Made by a program: the position numbers and the translations under genes. Positions 1 through 9,035 of a stretch of 45,918 bases of DNA are shown piece after piece. Position 1 is the first letter of the stretch, and each line of letters opens with the position of its first letter. Below the pieces are notes generated by a model. That model saw only the letters and a list, made by a program, of their open reading frames with translations. It made no database searches and was not told the origin of the DNA. This DNA is from an uncultured Eubacterium sp. (GTDB lineage: Bacteria > Bacillota > Clostridia > Oscillospirales > Acutalibacteraceae), in assembly GCA_905233545.1 (NCBI GenBank), contig CAJOEV010000019.1, forward strand, positions 1-45,918. The letters run 5' to 3'.

Positions 1-182
1 TTTGCCTTGTCTTACACAAAAATCTGAATTTTTGAGGTGCGAAGCAATTTTGAGATAGGAATTTTTCGTTAGAACAATGAACAAATAAGGGTTAAGGCTG
101 ACGCCTTAATCCTTATTTTGAAGCAGTTATAGCGGAAAATAACATTTCAAAATCTGTTAAATCCCTTAGTTACCCACCCTTT
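1..182. mobile_element. MITE-like element, copy A (left end outside window)
   Basis: The sequence aligns with 14161-14342 at roughly 80 percent by eye, including the shared core tgagatagg, a central hairpin (arms 83-98 and 103-118, loop tgac) and the right terminal repeat at 154-180. The left terminal repeat would fall about 48 nt before base 1, so the copy is cut by the window edge. The right end is followed by TT, then CG, the arm AGTTGGC (185-191) and six T (192-197), which looks like the 3' half of a rho-independent terminator. It lies downstream of pyrI. No transposase is encoded. Confidence 0.7.
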
Positions 183-226
183 CGAGTTGGCTTTTTTAGT
201 TGCAAATGGTAAGTGGCAAGTGAACG

Positions 227-296
227 GTAGGGGCGATTCGTGAATCGTCCCTACAACCTAAAACCTAACACCTAAAACCTAACACCTAACACCTGA
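227..296. repeat. Hairpin core plus heptamer array after pyrI
   Basis: Bases 227-254 form an almost perfect inverted repeat (GTAGGG...CCCTAC around a GT loop, one wobble). It is followed at about 255-296 by about six degenerate tandem heptamers (ACCTAAA / ACCTAAC). The array runs right up to the pyrI stop codon. Bases 1-226 hold only the MITE-like copy A and a short linker; I see no gene in 1-296. Confidence 0.75.
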
Positions 297-704
297 TTAC
301 ACTTTCGTTTCACAGTATAAACAGCGGTATGTTCCCTTGCTGTCGGTGAGCTTGAAAACATGGTCAATCGCCTCGTTATTGCATATACAGCGCGGATTCG
401 GACAGCGCACAACATTGGTGAGCTTCTGCGGTAGGGAGAGCTTTTTCTTTTCTATCCTTTTGCCGTCTTTGATGATGTTCACTGTTGCATTCGGGGCAAT
501 AAAGGCAATCAAATCGAGGTCAAAATCAATGAGTTCATTGATTTTGATAATGTCTTTTGATTGCTGTTTTTTTGATTTTGCATTGGTGATAATTGCAACC
601 TGACACGAAAGCTTTGAAAGTCTGAGCACTTCATAAACGCTCATTGCCTTGCCTGCGGGAATATGGTCTATAACATATCCGTTTTCAATTGAATCTATAT
701 TCAA
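297..704 (-). CDS. pyrI: Aspartate carbamoyltransferase regulatory subunit
   Basis: PyrI is the nucleotide-binding regulatory chain of aspartate transcarbamoylase; it pairs with PyrB and mediates allosteric control by nucleotides. The 135-aa protein has the N-terminal allosteric domain (about 1-95) and a C-terminal zinc domain with C101, C106, C128 and C131 in the family spacing (CPNPRC ... CLYC). The start is a TTG at 704 overlapping the pyrB stop (TTGA). A GGGGTGA Shine-Dalgarno-like stretch inside pyrB sits at suitable spacing. It is the last gene of the pyr operon, followed by a heptamer array and the MITE-like copy A rather than an intact visible terminator. Confidence 0.93.
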   Translation of the reverse strand: MNIDSIENGYVIDHIPAGKAMSVYEVLRLSKLSCQVAIITNAKSKKQQSKDIIKINELIDFDLDLIAFIAPNATVNIIKDGKRIEKKKLSLPQKLTNVVRCPNPRCICNNEAIDHVFKLTDSKGTYRCLYCETKV

Positions 705-1624
705 AGCAAATCACCCCATTTCAGCAGTGTTATAATCAGCGCCATTCTTATGTATTTTCCGTTGAGCGCCTGTTCGAAATATTTAGCTCTTGGGTCATCG
801 TCAACCGCCGTTGAGATTTCGTTTACTCTCGGCAGCGGGTGCATAATCGTCAGCGATTCTTTCGCATTTTGCAGTTTTTCTGTATCAAGAACAAACGCGT
901 CCTTATGCTTTAAATATTCCTCTTCCGAGAAGAAGCGTTCGCGCTGAATTCTTGTCATATACAGAATATCGAGCTGGGGCATAACCGCCTCCATCTTTTC
1001 AACCTCGGCGTATTCGCAGCCGCTCGGCTCGAGCACATCTGTTTTTATATATTCGGGAACCGAAAGCTCTTTCGGTGAGATAAGAATGAATTTAACATTC
1101 TTATATCGGCTCATTGCCTTAATCAGCGAATGAACAGTTCTTCCGAATTTCAAATCACCGCACAAACCGACTGTGAGATTATCAAATGTTCCCTTCTCTC
1201 TGAATATTGTCAGAAGGTCGGTCAATGTCTGTGTCGGGTGAGCGTGTCCGCCGTCGCCCGCATTGATAATCGGCACTGTTGCCTTCTGAGCTGCAACCCG
1301 AGGCGCACCCTCAAGAGGATGGCGCATTGCAATAATATCCGCATAGCAGGAAACCATTCTCGCGGTATCTTCAACGCTTTCGCCCTTGCTTGCGGAGGAT
1401 GAACCTGCTTCCGAGAAGCCGAGAACATTGCCTCCGAGCTCCATCATTGCTGCCTCAAATGAAAGGCGCGTTCTTGTGCTCGGCTCAAAAAACAGCGTTG
1501 CAAGCTTTTTCCTTTTGCAGATATCAGCGTATTTTTCGGGACTTTCAATAATATCCTCGGCGAGCGCAATAAGCTCGTCTATTTCTTTTAATGATAAATC
1601 CGTTGTGTCAAGTAAATGTCTCAT
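701..1624 (-). CDS. pyrB: Aspartate carbamoyltransferase catalytic subunit
   Basis: PyrB condenses carbamoyl phosphate and aspartate to carbamoyl-aspartate, the committed step of pyrimidine synthesis, in the cytosol. The 307-aa length is normal for the family. The carbamoyl phosphate loop STRTR is at residues 49-53 within [28 protein letters not shown] and HPLPRVNEI follow in the expected order. The ATG overlaps the pyrE stop (ATGA), and the 3' end overlaps pyrI by 4 nt, so pyrE, pyrB and pyrI are probably translationally coupled. A PyrI partner next door argues for the allosteric holoenzyme rather than a solo trimer. Confidence 0.96.
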   Translation of the reverse strand: MRHLLDTTDLSLKEIDELIALAEDIIESPEKYADICKRKKLATLFFEPSTRTRLSFEAAMMELGGNVLGFSEAGSSSASKGESVEDTARMVSCYADIIAMRHPLEGAPRVAAQKATVPIINAGDGGHAHPTQTLTDLLTIFREKGTFDNLTVGLCGDLKFGRTVHSLIKAMSRYKNVKFILISPKELSVPEYIKTDVLEPSGCEYAEVEKMEAVMPQLDILYMTRIQRERFFSEEEYLKHKDAFVLDTEKLQNAKESLTIMHPLPRVNEISTAVDDDPRAKYFEQALNGKYIRMALIITLLKWGDLL

Positions 1625-2277
1625 TCTTTTGCTCCGTTTACTGCAAGATAATTCTTGATTCTTTCAACATTTTCGCGGTTGCTTTCGTCCTCTTCAAGAT
1701 ATTCTATGATATCATAGACATCAACAACCGAATATACGGGAAAGCCGTATTCTTCGCCGACCTCAGCCATTGCCGATTTTTCGGTTTTGCCCTTTTCCTT
1801 GCGGTCAACCATAACGAAAACTGCGGCAACTTCGGTATCTTTAAGCGATGAGAGAATTGCCATGCTCTCGCGAATTGCAGTTCCCGCTGTTATAACATCC
1901 TCAACGATAACGATTTTTTCGTTTTCTTTCGGAGTGTAGCCAACGAAAACACCGCCTTCGCCGTGGTCTTTTTCTTCCTTGCGATTGAAGAAAAACGGAA
2001 CATCAAGCCCGTTTTTTGCAAGTGCAACGGCAACCGAAACCGCAATCGGAATGCCCTTGTATGCGGGACCGTATAAAACGGTTTTTTCTTTTCCGATTTT
2101 TTCAAAATATGCCTTTGCGTAAAACTCGCCGAGCTTTTGAATCTGCTCGCCTGTTTTTATATCGCCCGCGTTTATGAAATATGGAATCTTTCTTCCGCTT
2201 TTTGCGGTGAAATCGCCGAATTTCAAAACGCCCGCACCTTCAAGAAACTGAATAAATTCTCTTTTATATTGTTCCAT
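1621..2277 (-). CDS. pyrE: Orotate phosphoribosyltransferase
   Basis: PyrE transfers ribose-5-phosphate from PRPP to orotate, giving OMP. The 218-aa protein carries the flexible catalytic loop [11 protein letters not shown] at about 99-109 and the PRPP-binding motif [12 protein letters not shown] at about 123-134. A strong AGGAGG lies just upstream of the ATG at 2277. It is separated from pyrF by about 120 nt filled with an inverted heptamer-repeat element, the only sizeable gap inside the operon. Downstream it overlaps pyrB by 4 nt. Confidence 0.95.
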   Translation of the reverse strand: MEQYKREFIQFLEGAGVLKFGDFTAKSGRKIPYFINAGDIKTGEQIQKLGEFYAKAYFEKIGKEKTVLYGPAYKGIPIAVSVAVALAKNGLDVPFFFNRKEEKDHGEGGVFVGYTPKENEKIVIVEDVITAGTAIRESMAILSSLKDTEVAAVFVMVDRKEKGKTEKSAMAEVGEEYGFPVYSVVDVYDIIEYLEEDESNRENVERIKNYLAVNGAKE

Positions 2278-2288
2278 ATTTCCTCCTG

Positions 2289-2413
2289 AAAATTAGGAAT
2301 TAGGAGTTAGGAATTAGGAATTTTTGGTGCTGCGCACAGCATTTTATAATTAATTGTCCGAGCGCAGCGAGTAACCGCAATTCTTCATTCCTAATTCCTC
2401 ATTCCTCATTATT
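2289..2413. repeat. Inverted heptamer-array element between pyrF and pyrE
   Basis: Left tract 2290-2321 is a period-7 array (AATTAGG, AATTAGG, AGTTAGG, AATTAGG). Right tract 2381-2413 is a period-7 array of roughly complementary sense (TTCCTAA, TTCCTCA, TTCCTCA). Between them lies a GC-rich core (GGTGCTGCGC ... GAGCGCAGCGAGTAACC). The whole can fold back on itself. The right tract runs into the pyrF stop codon at 2399-2401 and provides its last codons. It interrupts an otherwise tightly packed operon. Confidence 0.7.
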
Positions 2414-3109
2414 ACTGATAAACTCCTTAACGCATCTTCTGTACGCTTCAACGGGGTCACTCGCCTGAGTTATCGGTCTGCCGACAACTATATAGTCCGA
2501 GCCGATTTCCTTTGCTTTTTCGGGAGTTGTAACTCGCACCTGGTCGCCGACCTCGCCGTCTGCAAAACGAACGCCCGGAGTTACGGTTACAAACTCTTTT
2601 GAGCAGGCATTCTTAACCATGCCCGCTTCAAGCGGTGAGCAAACAACGCCGTCGAGCCCCGCTGTTTTTGCATTCTGAGCATATTTGACTATTGTATCCT
2701 CAATTGAAGCGCCTATAAGAAGCTCGTTTTGCATTCTTTCTTCGCTTGTTGAGGTTAGCTGAGTTACGGCAATAAGAATTGGTCTTGTGCCGTCCTCACG
2801 GGTTAAACCCTCAAGCGCCGCCTTCATCATATCAATTGTTCCTGCGGCGTGAAGATTTGTCATATCAACATCAAGTGCGGACAAAACCGACATTGATTTT
2901 TTAACTGTATTCGGGATATCGTGGAGCTTTAAATCAAGGAAAATCTTATGTCCTCTTTTCTTGATTTCTTTAACTATTGAAGGACCTTCTGCATAGAAGA
3001 GCTCCATTCCGATTTTAACAAAGGGCTTTTCCTCGGAAAACTTATCGAGGAAATTGAAGGTCTTTTCTGCACTGTCGAAATCGCAGGCAATTATAACATC
3101 CTTACCCAT
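2399..3109 (-). CDS. pyrF: Orotidine 5'-phosphate decarboxylase
   Basis: PyrF decarboxylates OMP to UMP. The 236-aa protein has the catalytic signature [11 protein letters not shown] at residues 59-69 (Asp59, Lys61, Asp64) and the C-terminal phosphate-binding [11 protein letters not shown]. Its length fits the bacterial type I family. The ATG at 3109 overlaps the pyrD stop by one base (TGATG), a normal coupling arrangement. The last codons (NNEE) are read from a heptamer array, so the extreme C-terminus may be an acquired tail rather than conserved sequence. Confidence 0.96.
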   Translation of the reverse strand: MGKDVIIACDFDSAEKTFNFLDKFSEEKPFVKIGMELFYAEGPSIVKEIKKRGHKIFLDLKLHDIPNTVKKSMSVLSALDVDMTNLHAAGTIDMMKAALEGLTREDGTRPILIAVTQLTSTSEERMQNELLIGASIEDTIVKYAQNAKTAGLDGVVCSPLEAGMVKNACSKEFVTVTPGVRFADGEVGDQVRVTTPEKAKEIGSDYIVVGRPITQASDPVEAYRRCVKEFISNNEE

Positions 3110-4020
3110 CAGTCAACCACTCCTATTATATCTGATATTTTTTCTATGCCGAGCTTTTCGCATTCCTTCGGAAGCTCGGTTATTATATTTTTGCATGCAT
3201 AGGGGTCAACAAGATTTGCCGCGCCGACCTGGACGGCGGTTGCCCCTGCCATCATCATCTCAATAACATCCTTTGCGCTTGAAACACCGCCGCAGCCCAT
3301 AACGGGAATATTGCAAGCCTTTGCAACCTGGTATACCATTCGAACTGCAACGGGAAATACTGCATCGCCCGAAAATCCGCCCATTTTGTTTGCAATAACG
3401 GGCGTTCTTTTATTAATATCAATTCTCATTCCGAGAAGCGTGTTTATAAGGCATATACCGTCCGCGCCCGCTTCTTCGCAGGCTTTTGCGATTGAAACGA
3501 TATCGGTTACATTCGGGCTGAGTTTAATAAATACGGGCTTTGTTGTAACCTTTTTAACGGCTCTTGTTACCTCAGCGGCACAGTCAGGGTCCGTTCCGAA
3601 GCTCATTCCTCCGCCGTGAACATTCGGGCAGGAAACATTAACTTCAAGTATTCCGACCTGCTCTTCCTTGTCAAGAAGTTCGCAGGTATAGGCATAGTCC
3701 TCAACCGAAAAGCCCGAAACATTTGCAATAACGGGCTTGTGGAAATACTCTTTCATTTCGGGAAGTTCGTGTTCAATAACATGGTGAACGCCGGGGTTCT
3801 GAAGTCCGACGGCATTAATCATTCCGTTTTTGCATTCTGCAATTCTCGGTGTGGGATTGCCGAAGCGCGCATCCTTTGTTGTTCCTTTGAATGAAAACGA
3901 GCCGAGAATATTTATATCGTAAAAATCTTTGAATTCCTTGCCGAATCCGAAGGTACCCGAAGCGGGAACAATGGGATTATCAAGTTTCAGTCCTGCTAAA
4001 TTAACGGATAAATCTACCAT
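3109..4020 (-). CDS. pyrD: Dihydroorotate dehydrogenase B, catalytic subunit
   Basis: Class 1B enzyme that oxidises dihydroorotate to orotate with FMN and passes electrons to PyrK. The start is placed at the ATG at 4020 ([13 protein letters not shown]), because GGGAGG sits 6-7 nt ahead of it and the open frame upstream to 4104 overlaps pyrK. The protein is 303 aa. Visible motifs are EVNVSCPN, with the Cys active base typical of class 1, KLSPNVTD, and the FMN phosphate site MGCGGVSS near the C-terminus. The pyrK gene next door supports class 1B (NAD-linked) over 1A. Confidence 0.95.
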   Translation of the reverse strand: MVDLSVNLAGLKLDNPIVPASGTFGFGKEFKDFYDINILGSFSFKGTTKDARFGNPTPRIAECKNGMINAVGLQNPGVHHVIEHELPEMKEYFHKPVIANVSGFSVEDYAYTCELLDKEEQVGILEVNVSCPNVHGGGMSFGTDPDCAAEVTRAVKKVTTKPVFIKLSPNVTDIVSIAKACEEAGADGICLINTLLGMRIDINKRTPVIANKMGGFSGDAVFPVAVRMVYQVAKACNIPVMGCGGVSSAKDVIEMMMAGATAVQVGAANLVDPYACKNIITELPKECEKLGIEKISDIIGVVD

Positions 4021-4736
4021 ACGATTTCCTCCCTTTCCAGAACTGGACCGTCCTTGCATATTCTCTTGTAGCCATTCTTTGTTTTGCACGAACAGCCCAT
4101 ACACGCACCGAAACCGCAGCCCATTCTTTCTTCAAAGCTGAACTGACCGCTTGTTTTTGCGGCTGCTTCGATTGCTTTGAACATCGGCATTGGTCCGCAG
4201 GTGTAGAAATAATCATAATCAACACTGCTCATCGCGTCGGTTACAAAGCCTTTTATACCGCAGCTTCCGTCAACGGTTGTAACTAAAGTTTTACAGCCGA
4301 GGGCTTTGAACTCATCCTCTAAAAAGACTTCATCCTTTGTGTTGAATCCGAGAATAACAGTCGGCTTCTGAGAATCGGCAATGAGCTTCTTTGCAAGCAG
4401 GTAAAGCGGAGGGACGCCGACACCGCCGCCGATAAGAAGCGGTTTTTTTGACTTTGAAATATCATATCCGTTGCCGAGTCCCGTTAAAATATCGAGTTCT
4501 TCACCCTGCTGCATTTCACTCATCTGCTCGGTTCCCTCTCCGACGACCTTATATATCAAACTGAGAGTGTTATCCTCGCAGTCGCAAACAGAAATCGGAC
4601 GGCGCAGAAATCTGCCGTCAAGCTTGATATTAACAAACTGACCCGGTGCGGTAATCTTTGATGTATCGCCCTCAAGCTTCATCTTATAAACGTCTTTTGC
4701 AATTTTTTTGTTTTCAATAATTCTGAACATATTCAT
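4014..4736 (-). CDS. pyrK: Dihydroorotate dehydrogenase B, electron transfer subunit
   Basis: PyrK carries FAD and a [2Fe-2S] cluster and hands electrons from PyrD to NAD+. The family's FAD motif (RRPISVCDC), the nucleotide-binding GGGVGVPPL and the C-terminal cluster ligands (CGFGACMGCSC, then a further Cys) are all present. Open frame extends to a TTG at 4781, but that part is a repeat tract (4741-4800). Homology begins at MNMFRII (ATG 4736) or MFRII (ATG 4730). No clear Shine-Dalgarno precedes either, so the exact start is uncertain. It overlaps pyrD by 7 nt. Confidence 0.92.
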   Translation of the reverse strand: MNMFRIIENKKIAKDVYKMKLEGDTSKITAPGQFVNIKLDGRFLRRPISVCDCEDNTLSLIYKVVGEGTEQMSEMQQGEELDILTGLGNGYDISKSKKPLLIGGGVGVPPLYLLAKKLIADSQKPTVILGFNTKDEVFLEDEFKALGCKTLVTTVDGSCGIKGFVTDAMSSVDYDYFYTCGPMPMFKAIEAAAKTSGQFSFEERMGCGFGACMGCSCKTKNGYKRICKDGPVLEREEIVW

Positions 4737-4740
4737 ACAA

Positions 4741-4800
4741 TCGGGTGCGGGCAGCGCCCGCCCGAAATTCTCCATTCTCAATTATCAACTCTAAATTCTA
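4741..4800. repeat. GC-rich core plus heptamer array between carB and pyrK
   Basis: The core CGGGTGCGGGCAGCGCCCG can form a hairpin. Next to it is a period-7 tract (CTCCATT, CTCAATT, ATCAACT, CTAAATT). A related core occurs at 14786-14810. The tract touches the carB stop at 4798 and occupies the normal ribosome-binding region of pyrK. Confidence 0.65.
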
Positions 4801-7800
4801 TTCAGCGTCAATTGTAGACACGCCGAGCGTTATCTCCTCTAAAACATCAAGCAAAACGCGCACTGTATCAAGAGATGTGAACATGGTCACATTGTTATCA
4901 ACTGCTGCACGGCGGATTGACGATCCGTCCGAATGGCTGTCGCCTGCATTGATATCAATTGTGTTAATAACATATGCAATATGTCCCTGGCGCAGAGCAA
5001 CAAGAATTTCGTCGCTTCCGTCCTTTGAAAGCTTTCGGCGTACTCTTGTTCTTATGCCGTGCTCTTTAAGATATTTTGCGGTTCCTTCGGTTGCCTCAAT
5101 ATTAAAACCAAGCTCATAAAATCTTTTAACAAGTGGAAGCGCTTTAGGTTTATCGTTGTCGGCAATTGTAACAAGCACTGTTCCGTAGTTTGCAACATTG
5201 AGTCCCGAAGCCTGAATTGCTTTATAAAGCGCACGGTTCAGATGCTTATCATATCCGATTGCCTCACCCGTTGACTTCATTTCGGGTGAAAGGTAGGTAT
5301 CCATTCCCTTGAGCTTACTGAACGAGAAAGCAGGCGCTTTAACATACCAGCGCTTTTTCTCTGCAGGATAAACTTCTGTGTAGCCCTGCTCTTTGAGGGA
5401 GTGACCTAAAATAACCTGAGTTGCAATATGCGCCATCGGAACAGAGGTTGCCTTTGATAAGAACGGAACCGTTCTTGATGAACGCGGATTTACCTCTATG
5501 ACATAAACATCCTCTTTATCATCAGCAATGAACTGGATGTTATAAAGTCCGATAATGCCGATTGCTTTTCCGAGTTTAACCGTATAATCAAGTATTTTAT
5601 CTTTAACATTCTGCGAAACCGAGAAAGTCGGATAGACCGAAATACTGTCACCCGAATGAACGCCCGTTCTTTCAACGTGTTCCATAATACCCGGGATGAA
5701 AACGCTTTCACCGTCGCATATAGCGTCAACCTCGAGCTCCTTGCCCATAATGTATTTATCAACAAGAACGGGCTGCTCGGTGTTTATTTCAACGGCAGTC
5801 TGGAGATAGTGACGAAGGCTTTCCTCGTTTGCAACAATCTGCATTGCGCGTCCGCCGAGAACGAAGGACGGACGGACAAGGACGGGATAACCGATTTCCT
5901 TTGCAACGGCAACACCCTCTTCAATATCGGTTACTGCAAGTCCCTTGGGCTGAGGAATCTTAAGTTCCTCCATAACCTTTTCAAAGCTGTCGCGGTTTTC
6001 GGCTCTGTCGATTGCCTCAACATCCGTTCCGATAATCGGAACGCCGAGCGCATCAAGCGGTGCAGCAAGATTAATCGCTGTCTGACCGCCGAGGGAAACA
6101 ACAATTCCGAGCGGTTTTTCAAGCTCGATTATGTTCATAACATCCTCAACCGTCAGCGGCTCGAAATAGAGCTTATCCGAAGTCGTATAGTCGGTTGAAA
6201 CGGTTTCGGGGTTGTTGTTGATAATAATAGCCTCATATCCTGCATCGCGGATTGACCAGATTGCGTGAACAGTTGAATAGTCGAATTCAACGCCCTGTCT
6301 TTTTTTCGCTGACAATGCTTTCGTTTTCTTCCTCATAGGTTGAGTAGAAATACGGAACATAGCTGTCAAACTCCGAAGCGCAGGTGTCTATCATTTTATA
6401 TACGGGGAAAACGGAGTTCTCTTTTCTAAGTGAAAAAACTTCAGCCTCTGTCATTCCCCAGACTATTCCGATATATTTATCGGAGATGCCTATTCTTTTT
6501 GCATCCTTAAGGGTCTGAACGTCGCCCTTATTGTCTTTAAGCACCTTTTCAAACTCAACAATATTCTTTAGCTTATCAAGGAAGAACATATCAATCTTTG
6601 TTGCGTTATAGATTAAGTTGAGGTCAACGCCGTTTCTGATAAGCTGACCGATTGCAAAAAGTCTGTCGTCCGTTCCTGTTTTGATATAGCTTATAAGCTC
6701 GTCGTTCGAAAAGCTGTCAAATTTCTTATCATAGAGATGGCAAACGCCGATTTCAAGTGAACGAATGGCTTTGAGAAGACTCTCTTCCATTGTTCTTCCG
6801 ATTGCCATAACTTCGCCCGTTGCCTTCATCTGAGTGTTTAATGTATTGTTTGCATCGGCGAATTTATCAAACGGAAAACGCGCAATTTTTGAAACAACAT
6901 AGTCAAGCGTCGGCTCGAATGAAGCTGGTGTGTTTGCTATCTGAATTTCATCAAGGCGCATTCCAACAGCAATTTTTGCGCTGACTCTTGCAATCGGATA
7001 TCCCGAAGCCTTTGAAGCAAGAGCAGAAGAACGCGAAACTCTGGGGTTAACCTCGATAAGATAGTAGTTAAATGAATGGGGGTCGAGCGCAAACTGAACA
7101 TTGCAGCCGCCCTCAATTTCAAGCTCGCGGATGATTTTCAGCGCACTGTCGCGGAGCATATGATATTCCTTGTTTGTTAAGGTCTGCGACGGCGCAACAA
7201 CAACGCTGTCGCCGGTGTGAACGCCGACGGGGTCGATGTTTTCCATATTACAAATGGTTATTGCGGTGTCGTTGGCATCGCGCATAACTTCATATTCAAT
7301 TTCCTTGTAGCCCTTAATTGATTTTTCAACAAGAACCTGGTGAACGGGAGAAAGAGCAAGCGCATTTTTGAGCATTGCTCTGCATTCTTCCTCATCATCT
7401 GCAAATCCGCCTCCTGTTCCTCCGAGCGTAAATGCCGGACGAAGAACAACGGGATAGCCGATTTCCTCAGCAGCGCGCAATCCGTCCTCAAGCGTATTCG
7501 TTATCTCACTGGGAAGAACGGGCTCGCCGAGAGATTCACAGAGCTCTTTGAATTTTTCTCTGTCCTCCGCCCTTTCAATAGCTTCAAAAGATGTTCCGAG
7601 AATTTCAACATCACATTCTCTTAAAACGCCTTTTTTTGCAAGCTGAACTGCAAGATTGAGTCCTGTCTGTCCGCCAAGCGACGGAAGAATTGCGTCGGGG
7701 CGCTCATGGCGTATTATTCTTGCAACATATTCAAGGGTCAAAGGCTCCATATATACCTTGTCGGCAATATCGGTGTCGGTCATAATGGTTGCGGGGTTTG

Positions 7801-7945
7801 AGTTGATTAAAACAACCTCATAGCCCTCTTCGCGAAGCGCAAGGCATGCCTGCGTTCCCGAATAGTCGAATTCGGCAGCCTGACCGATTACAATAGGACC
7901 TGAGCCGATTACAAGAACCTTGTTTATATCAGTACGCTTAGGCAT
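4798..7945 (-). pseudogene. carB: Carbamoyl-phosphate synthase large subunit, disrupted by a ~38-nt deletion
   Basis: CarB makes carbamoyl phosphate from the ammonia delivered by CarA, bicarbonate and two ATP. Two overlapping frames cover one gene. The first is 6287-7945 (N-terminal carboxyphosphate half, from [17 protein letters not shown]). The second runs from about 6300 down to 4798 (C-terminal carbamate half, from [11 protein letters not shown]). The start codon overlaps carA by 8 nt with AAGGAGG ahead. At the junction the N-half frame ends SEKKTGR-stop, while the other frame reads [10 protein letters not shown]. The family's segment of about 13 residues, like [12 protein letters not shown], is missing, equivalent to about 38 nt and a frameshift. 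Everything else is stop-free and near full length (about 1,060 codons in total). This is either a recent inactivating deletion or an assembly error. Confidence 0.88.
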
Positions 7946-9035
7946 TTGCTTTCGCCTCCTTATCCATTAATTTTGTAAACTCATCAAAGAGATATTCGCT
8001 GTCTTGCGGACCCGGTGCACTTTCGGGGTGATACTGAACTGAAAACAGCTTGTTTTCAGGTGATTCAACGCCCTCTGCAGTGTTGTCAAGAAGATTGACA
8101 TGGGTCATTGTCAGTTCGGTGTTTTCAAGTGAGGCAGTGTCAACCGCATAAGAATGGTTCTGAGAGGTTATTTCAAGCTTGCCCGTTTTCAGGTTCTTAA
8201 CGGGATGATTTCCGCCCCTGTGACCGAACTTCATTTTGAAGGTTTTTGCACCGAGTGCAAGGGATATCATCTGGTGTCCGAGGCAGATTCCGAAAATCGG
8301 GAGCTTGCCTTTGAGCTGCTTAACAACCTCAATAACCTCGGTTACATCCTCGGGGTTTCCCGGTCCGTTTGAGAGGAACAAACCGTCGGGTTTCATGGAG
8401 AGGATTTCCTCGGCGGTTATGTTATAAGGAACAACGGTTACATTACAGCCCTTTTCGTTGAGCTTGCGAACAATGTTCATCTTAATTCCGCAGTCGATTG
8501 CAACAACATCGTATTTATGATTCGGTGTTCTTGAATACCAGCGTTTTTTGCATGATACTCGGGATACCATATCAGTCGGAATTCTGTAGTTAATCAGCAT
8601 TTTATATGCCTTGTCAAAGGGCATATCCGCATCACAAATCATAACTTTCATGCTTCCCTCATCGCGGATAATTCTTGTTATCATTCGCGTGTCGACTCCG
8701 CTGATACCGGGAATATCATATTCATCGAGAACTTCGGAAAGTGTTTTTGTATATCTGAAATTCGATGGCAAATCATTGTATTCACGAACAATAAGACCGC
8801 CCATTGATGGAACTCTTGTTTCAAAGTCCTCGTCGCAAATACCGTAATTTCCGATAAGCGGATATGTCATACAAACCATCTGGTCGGTGTATGACGGGTC
8901 GGACAGTATTTCCTGATATCCGACCATCGAGGTATTGAAAACGATTTCGTTTATTGCGGTCTTTTCGGCACCGAAGCCGTAGCCGTAAAACTCTTTTCCG
9001 TTTTCAAGGATAATTTTCTTGTTATATGGCTTCAT
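7938..9035 (-). CDS. carA: Carbamoyl-phosphate synthase small (glutaminase) subunit
   Basis: CarA hydrolyses glutamine and channels ammonia to CarB. The 365-aa protein has the N-terminal CPSase small domain and a C-terminal class I glutamine amidotransferase domain. The latter includes the nucleophile elbow GICLGHQM and the His/Glu motif [10 protein letters not shown]. The ATG at 9035 is preceded by AAGGAGAGG and lies inside the last codons of pyrC (14-nt overlap); the gene overlaps carB by 8 nt. The glutaminase is intact although its partner carB is interrupted. Confidence 0.96.
   Translation of the reverse strand: MKPYNKKIILENGKEFYGYGFGAEKTAINEIVFNTSMVGYQEILSDPSYTDQMVCMTYPLIGNYGICDEDFETRVPSMGGLIVREYNDLPSNFRYTKTLSEVLDEYDIPGISGVDTRMITRIIRDEGSMKVMICDADMPFDKAYKMLINYRIPTDMVSRVSCKKRWYSRTPNHKYDVVAIDCGIKMNIVRKLNEKGCNVTVVPYNITAEEILSMKPDGLFLSNGPGNPEDVTEVIEVVKQLKGKLPIFGICLGHQMISLALGAKTFKMKFGHRGGNHPVKNLKTGKLEITSQNHSYAVDTASLENTELTMTHVNLLDNTAEGVESPENKLFSVQYHPESAPGPQDSEYLFDEFTKLMDKEAKANA

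Noticed and set aside
3109-4104. Longer 331-aa pyrD product
   Set aside because: The extra N-terminus lies inside pyrK and translates its Cys-rich end out of frame; GGGAGG marks the start at 4020.
6287-6369. Two separate genes for the CarB halves
   Set aside because: Split carB is known in some archaea, but here the halves overlap in different frames, the C-half has no start or ribosome site, and a conserved block is missing at the junction.
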